Of a stretch of 64,000 nucleotides of DNA, positions 9,000 through 17,564 are shown piece by piece. How positions within the stretch are numbered: the first letter of the stretch is position 1; every line of letters starts with the position of its first letter. The position numbers were made by a program, and so were the translations under genes. Source of the stretch: an uncultured Sphingorhabdus sp. (GTDB taxonomy: Bacteria > Pseudomonadota > Alphaproteobacteria > Sphingomonadales > Sphingomonadaceae); NCBI GenBank assembly GCA_937873665.1, contig CALMYW010000106.1:22567-86566 (forward strand), given 5' to 3'. The notes beneath the pieces were generated by a model. It searched no databases and was not told the origin of the DNA. It saw only the letters and a list, made by a program, of their open reading frames with translations.

Positions 9000-9917
9000 A
9001 TGTCAGATTCGATGCCCACAACCGCTCCCCCAGACACAGAAATTCAAGGCCTTGTCCGCCTGTTGCCGGAAAGCGTCAGGCCATTCGCCCTGCTCGCTCG
9101 GTTCGATCGCCCGATTGGCTGGTGGTTGCTTTTCTGGCCCTGTGTTTATGGACTGACGCTGGCGGGCGGGGCGTTCAGCCACTGGCCATTGATCCTCTGG
9201 ATGCTGCTCGGCGCGATTGCGATGCGCGGGGCGGGGTGTGTGTACAATGACATTGTTGACCGCGATCTGGACGCCAAAGTGGCGCGCACGGCGAGCAGGC
9301 CGCTGGCAAGCGGGGCGGTCAGCCTGAAGGCGGCGTGGGGCTGGCTGCTGCTGCTGTGCGGCATCGGCTTTCTGGTGCTGGTGCAGTTGCGGATTGAGGC
9401 CATCTTCGTTGCGCTGTGCAGCCTAGCACTGGTCGCCGCCTATCCTTTCATGAAGCGCATCACATGGTGGCCGCAATTGTGGCTTGGGCTGGTTTTCAGC
9501 TGGGGCGTGCCGGTCGGATGGGTGGCGGTGACGGGCGTGGCCGATGCCGCGATGCTTTGGCTCTATGGCGGCACGATTTTCTGGGTGGTCGGCTATGACA
9601 CGATCTATGCGATGCAGGACCGCGAGGATGACGCGCTGGTCGGCATACGCTCGACCGCGCTGCGCATGGGGGAGCATATCCGCAGCGGGGTTGCCGTGTG
9701 CTATTTGCTCGCGCTGGCGGGCTGGAGCATGGCGATCTGGAGTGTGCGGCCACAAGGTCAGGCGCTGGTCGCGCTCGCCCCTGCCGCTTTCCACTTGGCA
9801 TATCAAATTGCTTCGCTCAAAAAGGATGGGAGCAATGCGCTCGGCCATTTCCGGTCGAACAAGGTAACAGGGCTGCTGGTTGCGCTCGCCTGCCTTGTCG
9901 TGGGCGCTTCAGGCTAA
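9000..9917 (+). CDS. ubiA: 4-hydroxybenzoate polyprenyltransferase
   Basis: A 305-residue inner-membrane prenyltransferase attaching the polyprenyl tail to 4-hydroxybenzoate in ubiquinone synthesis. The first aspartate-rich motif is NDIVDRDLDAKVARTASRPLAS (from about residue 83) and the second is YDTIYAMQDREDD (about 199-211), both binding the Mg-diphosphate. Eight or so hydrophobic helices are evident (for example WWLLFWPCVYGLTLAG and WLLLLCGIGFLVLVQL). It is followed 15 nt later by the aldo/keto reductase and may be cotranscribed with it. Confidence 0.95.
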   Translation: MSDSMPTTAPPDTEIQGLVRLLPESVRPFALLARFDRPIGWWLLFWPCVYGLTLAGGAFSHWPLILWMLLGAIAMRGAGCVYNDIVDRDLDAKVARTASRPLASGAVSLKAAWGWLLLLCGIGFLVLVQLRIEAIFVALCSLALVAAYPFMKRITWWPQLWLGLVFSWGVPVGWVAVTGVADAAMLWLYGGTIFWVVGYDTIYAMQDREDDALVGIRSTALRMGEHIRSGVAVCYLLALAGWSMAIWSVRPQGQALVALAPAAFHLAYQIASLKKDGSNALGHFRSNKVTGLLVALACLVVGASG

Positions 9918-9932
9918 AACGGAGGAGGGTTT

Positions 9933-10952
9933 ATGGGCAACCGGCGGCTAGGGAAGAGTGCGATTGTCGTTTCCGACATCTGCATGGGAACGATGACCTT
10001 CGGGTCGCAGGCGGATGAGGCGGTCGCACACCGCGTGCTCGATATGAGCCTCGATGCGGGGATCAATTTCTTCGATACCGCCGAAGGCTATCCGGTGCCG
10101 CCCGATGTCAAATGGGTCGGACGGACGGAAGAGATTGTCGGCCGCTGGCTGAAGGGCAAAAACCGCGACGCCATCATCATCGCCACCAAGGTTTCGGGCC
10201 CCAGCCATGTCTGGTTCAAATCGCCCAAGCGCGGCGGGATGACCGCACTCGACCGTCGCCAGATTACCGTTGCGGTCGAAGACAGCCTGCGCCGGCTGCA
10301 GACCGACTATATCGATCTCTACCAGACGCACTGGCCCGACCATGGCACGCCCTATGAGGAAACGATGGAAGTGCTCGACGAGCTGATCCGCGCGGGCAAG
10401 GTGCGGATCATTGGCTGTTCGAACGAGACGAGCTGGGGGTTGATGAAGTCGATCCAGGCGTCGGAGCGCCTTGGCGTTGCCCGTTACCAGACGATACAGA
10501 ACAATTTCTCGATCAACAACCGCCGGTTCGAGGATGAACTGGCACAGGTGTGCCGCGAGGAAGGCGTCAGCCTGATTCCTTATTCACCGCTCGCAGGCGG
10601 CGTGCTTTCAGGCAAATATCAGGATGGTGGACGGCCTGAAGGCGCACGCTTTACCCGCTATATGGATATGCTCGATTCGCGGCAGGCGGTAATGGCGCGG
10701 CGTTTCGCCGGGCCGCGAGCGCTTGAATCGACCGCACGCATTTTGGAAATTGCCAAGGAAGCAGGCATGTCACCGGTGACGCTAGCGACCGCCTGGTCAA
10801 AACAACATGATTTCGTCGCCTCGACCATCGTCGGGGTGAGCACAGTCGAGCAATGCGCCGAAATCTTCGCCGCCAGCGAACTCGTACTTTCCGACGATGT
10901 GATGAAGGCCATCCACAAGGTGACCAAGGAAATCCTCTACCCAATGGGGTAG
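9933..10952 (+). CDS. Aldo/keto reductase (Tas-like)
   Basis: A 339-residue NADPH-dependent oxidoreductase with the (beta/alpha)8 fold. The catalytic tetrad is visible: Asp in FFDTAEGYPV with the following Tyr, Lys in IIATKVSG, and His in DLYQTHWPDHG. The cofactor-site motifs PYSPLAGGVLSGKY and the C-terminal STIVGVSTVEQ (2'-phosphate pocket region) are present. An AGGAGG Shine-Dalgarno precedes the ATG. The insertion VPPDVKWVGRTEEIVGRWL resembles the Tas subgroup of E. coli. The substrate is not predictable from the neighbours. It ends 3 nt from the convergent smc gene. Confidence 0.88.
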   Translation: MGNRRLGKSAIVVSDICMGTMTFGSQADEAVAHRVLDMSLDAGINFFDTAEGYPVPPDVKWVGRTEEIVGRWLKGKNRDAIIIATKVSGPSHVWFKSPKRGGMTALDRRQITVAVEDSLRRLQTDYIDLYQTHWPDHGTPYEETMEVLDELIRAGKVRIIGCSNETSWGLMKSIQASERLGVARYQTIQNNFSINNRRFEDELAQVCREEGVSLIPYSPLAGGVLSGKYQDGGRPEGARFTRYMDMLDSRQAVMARRFAGPRALESTARILEIAKEAGMSPVTLATAWSKQHDFVASTIVGVSTVEQCAEIFAASELVLSDDVMKAIHKVTKEILYPMG

Positions 10953-10955
10953 GGG

Positions 10956-13900
10956 TTACTCTGCCGCCAGCAACTGCTCTGCACCGCCCAAATCAACGCT
11001 GACAAGGCGGGATACGCCCTGTTCGACCATCGTCACGCCAAACAGGCGGTGCATGCGGCTCATGGTCACGGCGTTGTGGGTGACGATCAGGTAGCGGGTG
11101 TCGGTTTCGCGCGTCATCGCGTCGAGCAGGTCGCAGAAGCGTTCGATATTGGCATCGTCGAGCGGCGCATCGACTTCGTCGAGCACACAGATCGGCGCAG
11201 GGTTGGTCAGGAACAAAGCGAAGATCAACGCGACTGCGGTCAGCGCCTGTTCGCCGCCCGACAGCAGCGTCAGCGACTGCAGCTTCTTGCCCGGCGGCTG
11301 GGCGAAAATCTCGAGGCCTGCTTCGAGCGGATCGTCGCTGTCGATCAATGCGAGGTGCGCCTGTCCGCCGTTGAACAGCGTGCTGAACAGCCGCTGGAAA
11401 TGCTGATCGACCGTTTCGAACGCGGCTAACAGGCGGGTGCGGCCTTCGCGGTTGAGGCTGCCAATCGAGCCGCGCAGCCGGTTGATCGCCTGCGTCAGTT
11501 CCTCGCTCTCGCTCTGCCCCTTTTCGATTTCGGTTTCGAGTTCGACCAGCTCGTCGGCGGCGATCAGATTGACCGGGCCGATGCGTTCGCGGTCGAATTG
11601 CAGCTTTTCAAGGCGGCTTGATTCCACCGACGCATCGCCGAGTTCGCTTTCTTCAAAGCCATGCTTTTCAGGCAGCAGCGGCGGTGGGCATTCGAATCGT
11701 TCACCCGAAATCCCCGCCATTTCGCGGCGGCGGGCATCCTGATTTTCAGCGCGCGCCTCGGCTCCGGCGCGCTGTTCGCGGGCAGAAGAAACCGCCTCCG
11801 CAGCAGCGGCCAATTGGGCTTCGAGTGCCTTCAGCGAGGTTTCGCTAGCCTGTTCAGCGGCCTGAAGCGCGGCGAGTTTTTCGCCAATAGCCGCCTTGTC
11901 TGCCTCTAATGTCGTCAATTCGTGCGTGATAACGTCCGGTTTGCCTGCAATAGCTTCAAGCTCTCCGGCAATCTCGGCGCTGCGCTTGTTCATTTCGGCG
12001 ATGCGCCGTTCGGCCTCGCCAGCCCGGTCCTGCCAGCCGCGAATTTCGGCCTGCGCCACCGCACGCCGTTCGCGCTGCTGGGCGATTTTCTGGTCGAGGC
12101 CGGAAAGGTCGGCCTGCGCCCGCACGAACAACTGCCGTAGCGACTCCCCTTCGCTGGTCAGCGCGGCAACAAGCGCGCGTTGTTGCTCGCCATCGGGCAG
12201 TTCGGCGCGCGCCTTTTCGGCTGACTCAAATTCGAGTCGGGCTTGCGTGGCTTCCTGTTCGGCCAATCCGCTCCGCTCGGCCAGTGCCGTCGCCGCCTGC
12301 TGTGCGCGCGTCAGGGCATCTTCAGCCCGATCTGCATCGCGCAGTGCCTGACGCAGCGCGGCTTCGGTTGCCGCCTGTGCCGAAGCCAGCCGCCGCGCCT
12401 CATCCTGCGCCGCCATAATGCGTTCGCCCAGCGCATCGAGAGCAGTTGCATGGTCGCCGACCTTGGACTCTGCCACCGGAATGGCTTCGAGCAGCGCTTC
12501 CAAACGATTAGCCCGTTCGAGCTGTTCGGCGGCCGCTGCACCATCATCTTCGGCGGCAAAGCCATCCCAGCGGCGCAGCTTGCCATCGCGGGTAACCAGT
12601 CGCTCGCCTATCTCCAGCATCGCGCCATCGTCAGCCTCGACCACGCGCACCATGGCGAGGCGCAGTGCCAATTCGCTCGGTGCCTCAACCACATCGGAGA
12701 GGCGTTCGCCCGATAATTTTGGTGGAACCGACGTGAAGCCCTGCCAGCGCCGTCCGGTCACCCCGCCGACCGCCGCGTTCAGATCGTCGCCCAGCGCCGC
12801 CGCCAATGCGCGTTCATAGCCGGGCTTGACCTTGATCCGGTCGAGCGCGCGGTTGTCGCTGCCTTTAGCTGTTGCGCGTTCGAGTGCGTTCTTCTCGCTG
12901 ACGAGCGCCGCCAGATCCGCTTTGGCACTCGCGAGCGCGCTTTGCGCACTATCGCGTTCTGCGACCAAAGTTGCGCGTGCACTCTCGGCGGCATCAATCG
13001 CCGTCGCCTGTTGTTCAAGCTCCACCTGCAGGCGCGCCGCTTCATCGCGTGCCGCATCGCGGGCAGTTGCCAGTTCTGCCTCATCGCCGAGCGCGGCCCT
13101 TTCTGCTTCGAGCCGCGCCTTGTCGCGCTCGGCGCGCTCGACGCGGGCGCGGGCATTGTTGAGCGCGGCTTCGGCAACCCGCAATTCGGCTTCTGCGCGC
13201 GCCTGTTCGGCCACTGCCTTGGCCAGCTTGACCTCACCCTCACGCGTTGCACGTTCGGCATCGTCTAGGGCACGGGTCAAGCGCGGGCGTTCATCCTCGC
13301 TCGACTTGATAGTCTCGGCCAATGTGGCAGCTTCGACCTGCAAGCGCGCCAGCGCCTCGGCGGCATCATGGGTCAGCTTGCCTTCGCGCGCGCCATCTTC
13401 TTCGATGCGCCGCGCTTGTGCGGCCAGATCAGCCTGCCGCTGGATCAGCCGGTCACGCTCGCCGGTCAGTTGGACGAGCTTGTTTGAAAGATCGCTCGCC
13501 GCATCCCGCGCTGCCATAGCGGCCGCACGGTCATCAGCCAGTTTGCGGACAGCCGATTGTTGCTGCTCTGCGAGGGTGCGTTGGCGGACCGAAGCTTCCT
13601 CGACTGCCGTGCCCGCTTCATCGGCTTCCGTGCGTGCAGCTTCCGCTGCTGCTTTGGCCTCTCGCCAGCGCACAAAGATCAGACGCGCTTCGGCCTGCGT
13701 GATCTCGCCCGACAATTTGCGATAACGCTCGGCCTGTCGCGCTTGCTTTTTAAGGCTCTGCGCGCGGGCATCCATATCGCCCAATATCGTCGCCAGACGG
13801 TTGAGGTTGGTTTCGGCCGCACGCAGTTTCTGCTCGGCATCCTTGCGGCGCACATGCAGGCCCGAAATCCCTGCTGCCTCTTCAAGCATCATCCGCCGTT

Positions 13901-14384
13901 CTTGCGGCTTGGCGGAGATGATCGATCCGATACGCCCCTGACTGACGAGCGCCGGGCTATGCGCGCCGGTCGCCGCATCGGCAAAGATCAGCGCGATATC
14001 CTTTGCGCGCACGTCGCGGCCATTGGCGCGATAGGCGCTCCCTGCACCGCGCTCGATTCGGCGGACGACCTCCAATTCGAAATCATCGTCATTGGCGATG
14101 ATGCCGGGGATATTCTCGTGTGCGTCATGTTCGGCGAGCAGGGTGACTTCGGCGAAATCACGCGACGGGCGCTGCGCGGTGCCGGCGAAGATCACATCCT
14201 CCATCCCGCCGCCGCGCATCGATTTGGGCGAATTTTCGCCCATCACCCAGCGCAGCGCCTCGAGAAGGTTGGACTTGCCGCAACCATTGGGGCCGACGAC
14301 GCCTGTCAGCCCGGCTTCGATATGCAGCTCGGTTGGCTCGACGAAGCTTTTGAAGCCTGTGAGTTTGAGCCGCTTGATCCGCAT
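10956..14384 (-). CDS. smc: Chromosome segregation protein SMC
   Basis: A 1142-residue condensin ATPase that compacts and resolves sister chromosomes together with ScpA/ScpB (not in this window). The N-terminal head has Walker A GPNGCGKSN at about residues 32-40. Two very long Ala/Glu/Arg-rich coiled coils flank a hinge near residues 490-620 (DRIKVKPGYERALAAALGDD...). The C-terminal head carries the ABC signature LSGGEQALTAVAL and Walker B ICVLDEVDAPLDDAN. It is the last gene of a probable dciA - dsbA-like - dsbA-like - smc run; the gap to the preceding gene is 28 nt. Confidence 0.97.
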   Translation of the reverse strand: MRIKRLKLTGFKSFVEPTELHIEAGLTGVVGPNGCGKSNLLEALRWVMGENSPKSMRGGGMEDVIFAGTAQRPSRDFAEVTLLAEHDAHENIPGIIANDDDFELEVVRRIERGAGSAYRANGRDVRAKDIALIFADAATGAHSPALVSQGRIGSIISAKPQERRMMLEEAAGISGLHVRRKDAEQKLRAAETNLNRLATILGDMDARAQSLKKQARQAERYRKLSGEITQAEARLIFVRWREAKAAAEAARTEADEAGTAVEEASVRQRTLAEQQQSAVRKLADDRAAAMAARDAASDLSNKLVQLTGERDRLIQRQADLAAQARRIEEDGAREGKLTHDAAEALARLQVEAATLAETIKSSEDERPRLTRALDDAERATREGEVKLAKAVAEQARAEAELRVAEAALNNARARVERAERDKARLEAERAALGDEAELATARDAARDEAARLQVELEQQATAIDAAESARATLVAERDSAQSALASAKADLAALVSEKNALERATAKGSDNRALDRIKVKPGYERALAAALGDDLNAAVGGVTGRRWQGFTSVPPKLSGERLSDVVEAPSELALRLAMVRVVEADDGAMLEIGERLVTRDGKLRRWDGFAAEDDGAAAAEQLERANRLEALLEAIPVAESKVGDHATALDALGERIMAAQDEARRLASAQAATEAALRQALRDADRAEDALTRAQQAATALAERSGLAEQEATQARLEFESAEKARAELPDGEQQRALVAALTSEGESLRQLFVRAQADLSGLDQKIAQQRERRAVAQAEIRGWQDRAGEAERRIAEMNKRSAEIAGELEAIAGKPDVITHELTTLEADKAAIGEKLAALQAAEQASETSLKALEAQLAAAAEAVSSAREQRAGAEARAENQDARRREMAGISGERFECPPPLLPEKHGFEESELGDASVESSRLEKLQFDRERIGPVNLIAADELVELETEIEKGQSESEELTQAINRLRGSIGSLNREGRTRLLAAFETVDQHFQRLFSTLFNGGQAHLALIDSDDPLEAGLEIFAQPPGKKLQSLTLLSGGEQALTAVALIFALFLTNPAPICVLDEVDAPLDDANIERFCDLLDAMTRETDTRYLIVTHNAVTMSRMHRLFGVTMVEQGVSRLVSVDLGGAEQLLAAE

Positions 14385-14412
14385 ATGTCCCCCGACGCGG
14401 TGCCCTGAAGGC

Positions 14413-15156
14413 TTACCGCGCGCCCGCCTCCTGCAGCTTGCCTTTGACCTGCGGCCAGGCCGTCACGTCAAGGCGGACACCGTTGAGATAAAAGGTCGGC
14501 GTGCCCTGAATGGTGTATTTCTTGCCATATTCGGCGGTCAGGTCGGCCAGCTTTTGCATTTCGGCGGTGTCGGAGAGGCAGGCCTTGCTCTGGTCGCGCG
14601 AAACACCCCGCTGGGCGAAGAATTCGACGATACCTACGGCATCGGCCAGGGCAAAGAAGCGCTCGCCACCTTTCAGCGAAGTAATTTTCGCTTCCAGTGC
14701 CTTGTCGGTGCCGATCTTGTTGGCATTTTCAAACAGGGTTTCCTGGAAACCCATGAACTGTTCGGTCAAAGGCAACATCGCCTCATTAGCGCCGCAACGG
14801 GTAACGCGCGCCGCCATCAGGTCAAATTCATCGCGCACGAAATTGCGGAATTCGTAAGAAATCTTGCCATTGTTGATGAAATTGTCGTGCAGGTCCGATC
14901 CGGCATCGTTGCTGAACTGTGCACAGACATGGCAGGTGAGCGAGGCATATTCGACCAGCTTGATCTTCGCATCCGGGTTGCCGATCAGATAGCCGCCCTC
15001 GGCCGTCTTGCTGACTACATCGATCCATTGCTTGCCAGCGGGTGGCGCGACGGCAGCTACCGGTTCGCCCTTGGGCGCTTCGCCGGTTTCGCTGCCGCCA
15101 CAGGATGCAAGGGCCAGCGCGGCGATGGAAGCGGTAAGGATTTTCAGACTGCGCAT
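14413..15156 (-). CDS. DsbA-like thioredoxin-fold lipoprotein
   Basis: A 247-residue periplasmic disulfide oxidoreductase. The ATG at 15156 has AAAGGAC upstream and begins a lipoprotein signal (MRSLKILTASIAALALASCGG, lipobox LASC). A DsbA/DSBA_2 thioredoxin fold follows, with the active site TCHVC in KLVEYASLTCHVCAQF and the cis-Pro loop IQGTPTFYLNG. It is a paralogue of the gene immediately upstream, from which it is separated by 28 nt, but differs in being lipid-anchored and in its CXXC dipeptide (HV here, GH there). Likely role: disulfide formation or shuffling in envelope proteins. Confidence 0.88.
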   Translation of the reverse strand: MRSLKILTASIAALALASCGGSETGEAPKGEPVAAVAPPAGKQWIDVVSKTAEGGYLIGNPDAKIKLVEYASLTCHVCAQFSNDAGSDLHDNFINNGKISYEFRNFVRDEFDLMAARVTRCGANEAMLPLTEQFMGFQETLFENANKIGTDKALEAKITSLKGGERFFALADAVGIVEFFAQRGVSRDQSKACLSDTAEMQKLADLTAEYGKKYTIQGTPTFYLNGVRLDVTAWPQVKGKLQEAGAR

Positions 15157-15184
15157 ATTTTGATGTCCTTTGCGTCGTTGAAAT

Positions 15185-15883
15185 TCAGGGAGCGATATGG
15201 GGTTTGATGGTCGCGAAGTCGTGACCTTCGATGACCTTGCCATTGACCAGCAAGGTTGGCGTCGAGTTGATTTTCAGTTTTTCGGTGGCTTCGTCGGTCA
15301 TCGCAATGACGGTATTGAACGCCGCCTTGTCTGCAAGACAGACCTTGGCCTGCGCGGCGGTAACGCCCCGCTGTGCCATGATCTTGTCCAGCCCCAATTC
15401 GGTATAGGCGCCCTGCATGAAGCCGACGATATTCTTTGCCTCCAACAGGTCAATCGTCGCCTTGCCGAGTTTGCTGCCATTGGCCCATTGCGACTGTGTT
15501 GCCATCAGATGCCGGTGATTGCCGAAAAAGCGCCCCTTGCCGCCGCAGCGCGCGAGCATCGCGGCGGTCAGATCCATCGGATCGCGCACCAGGTTGCGGA
15601 TTTCAAAGCTGACCTTGCCGGATGCGACAAACTGGTTCTTGATTTGCGGGACGTCGTCGATCTCGAAATGCGCGCAATGGCCGCAGGTGTAGCTGGCATA
15701 TTCGACCAGCTTGGTGGGCGCGGCGGGGTTGCCGATGACATGGCTGCCCTTGGCCGTCGTGCTGAAGGTCAGCAGCCAGTTGGTCTTTGCCGGTGCAGCG
15801 ATCAGTGCACCGCCGCCAAGCGCAGAGGCTATGGCGAAAAGGGTCAGCGATTTTCGGAATATAGTCGGGAATCGGGTGGCCAT
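15185..15883 (-). CDS. DsbA-like thioredoxin-fold periplasmic protein
   Basis: A 232-residue exported protein with a cleavable-looking signal (FRKSLTLFAIASALGGGALIAAPA) and a DsbA-type thioredoxin fold. The active site is CGHC in KLVEYASYTCGHCAHF, and the cis-Pro loop is INSTPTLLVNG. I prefer ATG 15883 (GAGG seven bases upstream). ATG 15916, which abuts the dciA stop codon and has AGAGGG ahead of it, is a real alternative adding 11 residues. It shares architecture with the downstream lipoprotein, suggesting a tandem duplication retained in the dciA-smc operon. Confidence 0.87.
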   Translation of the reverse strand: MATRFPTIFRKSLTLFAIASALGGGALIAAPAKTNWLLTFSTTAKGSHVIGNPAAPTKLVEYASYTCGHCAHFEIDDVPQIKNQFVASGKVSFEIRNLVRDPMDLTAAMLARCGGKGRFFGNHRHLMATQSQWANGSKLGKATIDLLEAKNIVGFMQGAYTELGLDKIMAQRGVTAAQAKVCLADKAAFNTVIAMTDEATEKLKINSTPTLLVNGKVIEGHDFATIKPHIAP

Positions 15884-15916
15884 ATCTGCCTCTGAATTGG
15901 ACCGATGCATCTGCAT

Positions 15917-16456
15917 TTACTCGCCCTCTTTGGCAAGGCTTTTTGCCAGATTTTGGAGGACTGCCTGCAATTCCGGGTCGGCAATTTCGCGAAGAGAATC
16001 CCCCAACTCGGCAGACGGTGCGCGCAGCACTGGTGCTGCGCTGACTTTCGGCCTGGGTTCGGCGCGTTGCACCTGCCCGTGGCGCATCTTCACCTTGGCC
16101 ACGGCATCATAGCCGAAAAAGCGGTTCACCCGCTCGATGATTTCAGGGACGACGTGTTGGATCATCACGGCATGCGCGCCTTCAACGACCAGTTCGAGCG
16201 TGCCGCCTGCTTTTTGGCCAGCGGGAAAGCGGATCATTTCGGGGGCGGTGACATCGGCATAGCGCGGGCCGACAATTTCATCCCAGCGGCTGACGACAGA
16301 GCTTTGTACAAAGCCGAAGCGGCGGAATGCTGCGCGGCCAATGTCGGGGACAAGATCGGAAACCGCGCGCGCTTCGCCCCCGCGCCGCCGTTCAAAAACG
16401 GGCTTTGCGGCAGCTTTTGCCTTTTTGGCGGCGGTTGATGGCTTGCCTTCCTCCAT
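15917..16456 (-). CDS. dciA: DciA-like DUF721 protein (replicative helicase loader/operator)
   Basis: A 179-residue protein. The N-terminus is Lys/Ala-rich and probably disordered. The DUF721 core spans about residues 30-115 (LVPDIGRAAFRRFGFVQSSVVSRWDEIVG ... HAVMIQHVVPEIIERVNRFFG), with the WDEIVG motif. DciA loads or helps DnaB at the origin in bacteria lacking DnaC. The start at 16456 has only a weak Shine-Dalgarno, but an upstream extension would run through mutY antisense. It diverges from mutY, with 21 nt between the starts. Confidence 0.82.
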   Translation of the reverse strand: MEEGKPSTAAKKAKAAAKPVFERRRGGEARAVSDLVPDIGRAAFRRFGFVQSSVVSRWDEIVGPRYADVTAPEMIRFPAGQKAGGTLELVVEGAHAVMIQHVVPEIIERVNRFFGYDAVAKVKMRHGQVQRAEPRPKVSAAPVLRAPSAELGDSLREIADPELQAVLQNLAKSLAKEGE

Positions 16457-16477
16457 CAGCCGGTTATCGCATTTTGC

Positions 16478-17554
16478 ATGGCTTCCGTCCAACAGCGTGA
16501 TGACTTTTCTGGGGATATCGCCAGCGCCTTGCTCGGCCATTATGACCGCCATGCGCGCGACCTCCCCTGGCGTTCGCCGCCGGGAACGCCGCCACCCGAT
16601 CCGTACCGTGTTTGGATGTCCGAAATCATGCTGCAACAGACGACTGTTGCGGCTGTTTTCAGCTATTTCGAAAAGTTCACCGAGAGGTGGCCGGATTTCG
16701 CCGCTTTGGCGTCGGCCGACGATGCCGACGTCATGGCGGCTTGGGCGGGGCTCGGCTATTACAGCCGGGCGCGTAACCTGATCAAATGCGCGCGTGTCGT
16801 TGTCGCCGAATATGGCGGAGAACTGCCGGAAACGTCGGTCGAGCTTGCCAAACTTCCCGGCATCGGTGCCTATACCGCAGCTGCCATTGCCGCGATTGCC
16901 TTTGGCGAGCGCGTCCCGGTGGTCGACGCCAATGTTGAGCGGGTGACGGCAAGGTTGTTCGCCATCGAAACGCCGCTGCCCGCCGCCAAGCCGGAGATCC
17001 GGGCGGCGGTCGACGCAATCACGCCCGCTGAGCGGCCCGGAGATTTTGCGCAGGCGATGATGGATCTGGGGGCAAGCCTCTGTTCGGTCCGCAATCCGCA
17101 ATGTTTGATCTGCCCACTGCAGATGCACTGCACGGCGCAGACAGCAGGATTGACCGAAACACTACCCCGCAAGGCTGCCAAAAAAGCGAAGCCCGACCGC
17201 ACCGGAACGGCCTTTTGGATTGAGCGTGAAGGCCATGTTTGGCTGATACGTCGTTCTGATCGCGGCATGCTCGGCGGGATGCGCAGCCTGCCCGATGATG
17301 GCTGGAATGCCCGCACCGATGGCGACTCGCAGCCGCCTTTTGCGGCCAACTGGAATGCTGTGCCGGGCGAAGTCGCGCATGTCTTCACCCATTTCCGCCT
17401 GACGCTGCGGCTTGCCGCTACGGCAGCGCCGATCGACGAAAGCAGCTTGCCGCCCGGCGAATGGTGGCCGCTGAAATCATTGGACAGCGCCGGTTTGCCA
17501 ACCTTATTCAGCAAGGCAGCCAAGCTTGCCATTAGAGCAAGACAGAAAATCTAG
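16478..17554 (+). CDS. mutY: A/G-specific adenine DNA glycosylase
   Basis: A 358-residue base-excision enzyme removing adenine opposite 8-oxoguanine. It shows SEIMLQQTTV (catalytic Glu), the helix-hairpin-helix LPGIGAYTAAAIAAIAFGE, the catalytic Asp region VVDANVERVTARL, and the [4Fe-4S] pattern C-X6-C-X2-C-X5-C (CSVRNPQCLICPLQMHC). The C-terminal NUDIX-like domain that reads 8-oxoG is present (from about residue 245, HVWLIRRSDRGMLGGM and the FTHFRL motif). It is divergent from dciA. Confidence 0.95.
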   Translation: MASVQQRDDFSGDIASALLGHYDRHARDLPWRSPPGTPPPDPYRVWMSEIMLQQTTVAAVFSYFEKFTERWPDFAALASADDADVMAAWAGLGYYSRARNLIKCARVVVAEYGGELPETSVELAKLPGIGAYTAAAIAAIAFGERVPVVDANVERVTARLFAIETPLPAAKPEIRAAVDAITPAERPGDFAQAMMDLGASLCSVRNPQCLICPLQMHCTAQTAGLTETLPRKAAKKAKPDRTGTAFWIEREGHVWLIRRSDRGMLGGMRSLPDDGWNARTDGDSQPPFAANWNAVPGEVAHVFTHFRLTLRLAATAAPIDESSLPPGEWWPLKSLDSAGLPTLFSKAAKLAIRARQKI

Positions 17555-17564
17555 AGGAGTGAGC

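Noticed and set aside
12826..13725. 299-codon plus-strand frame opposite the smc coiled coil
   Set aside because: The Ser/Ala/Arg monotony mirrors the Ala/Glu/Arg coiled coil of SMC read backwards.
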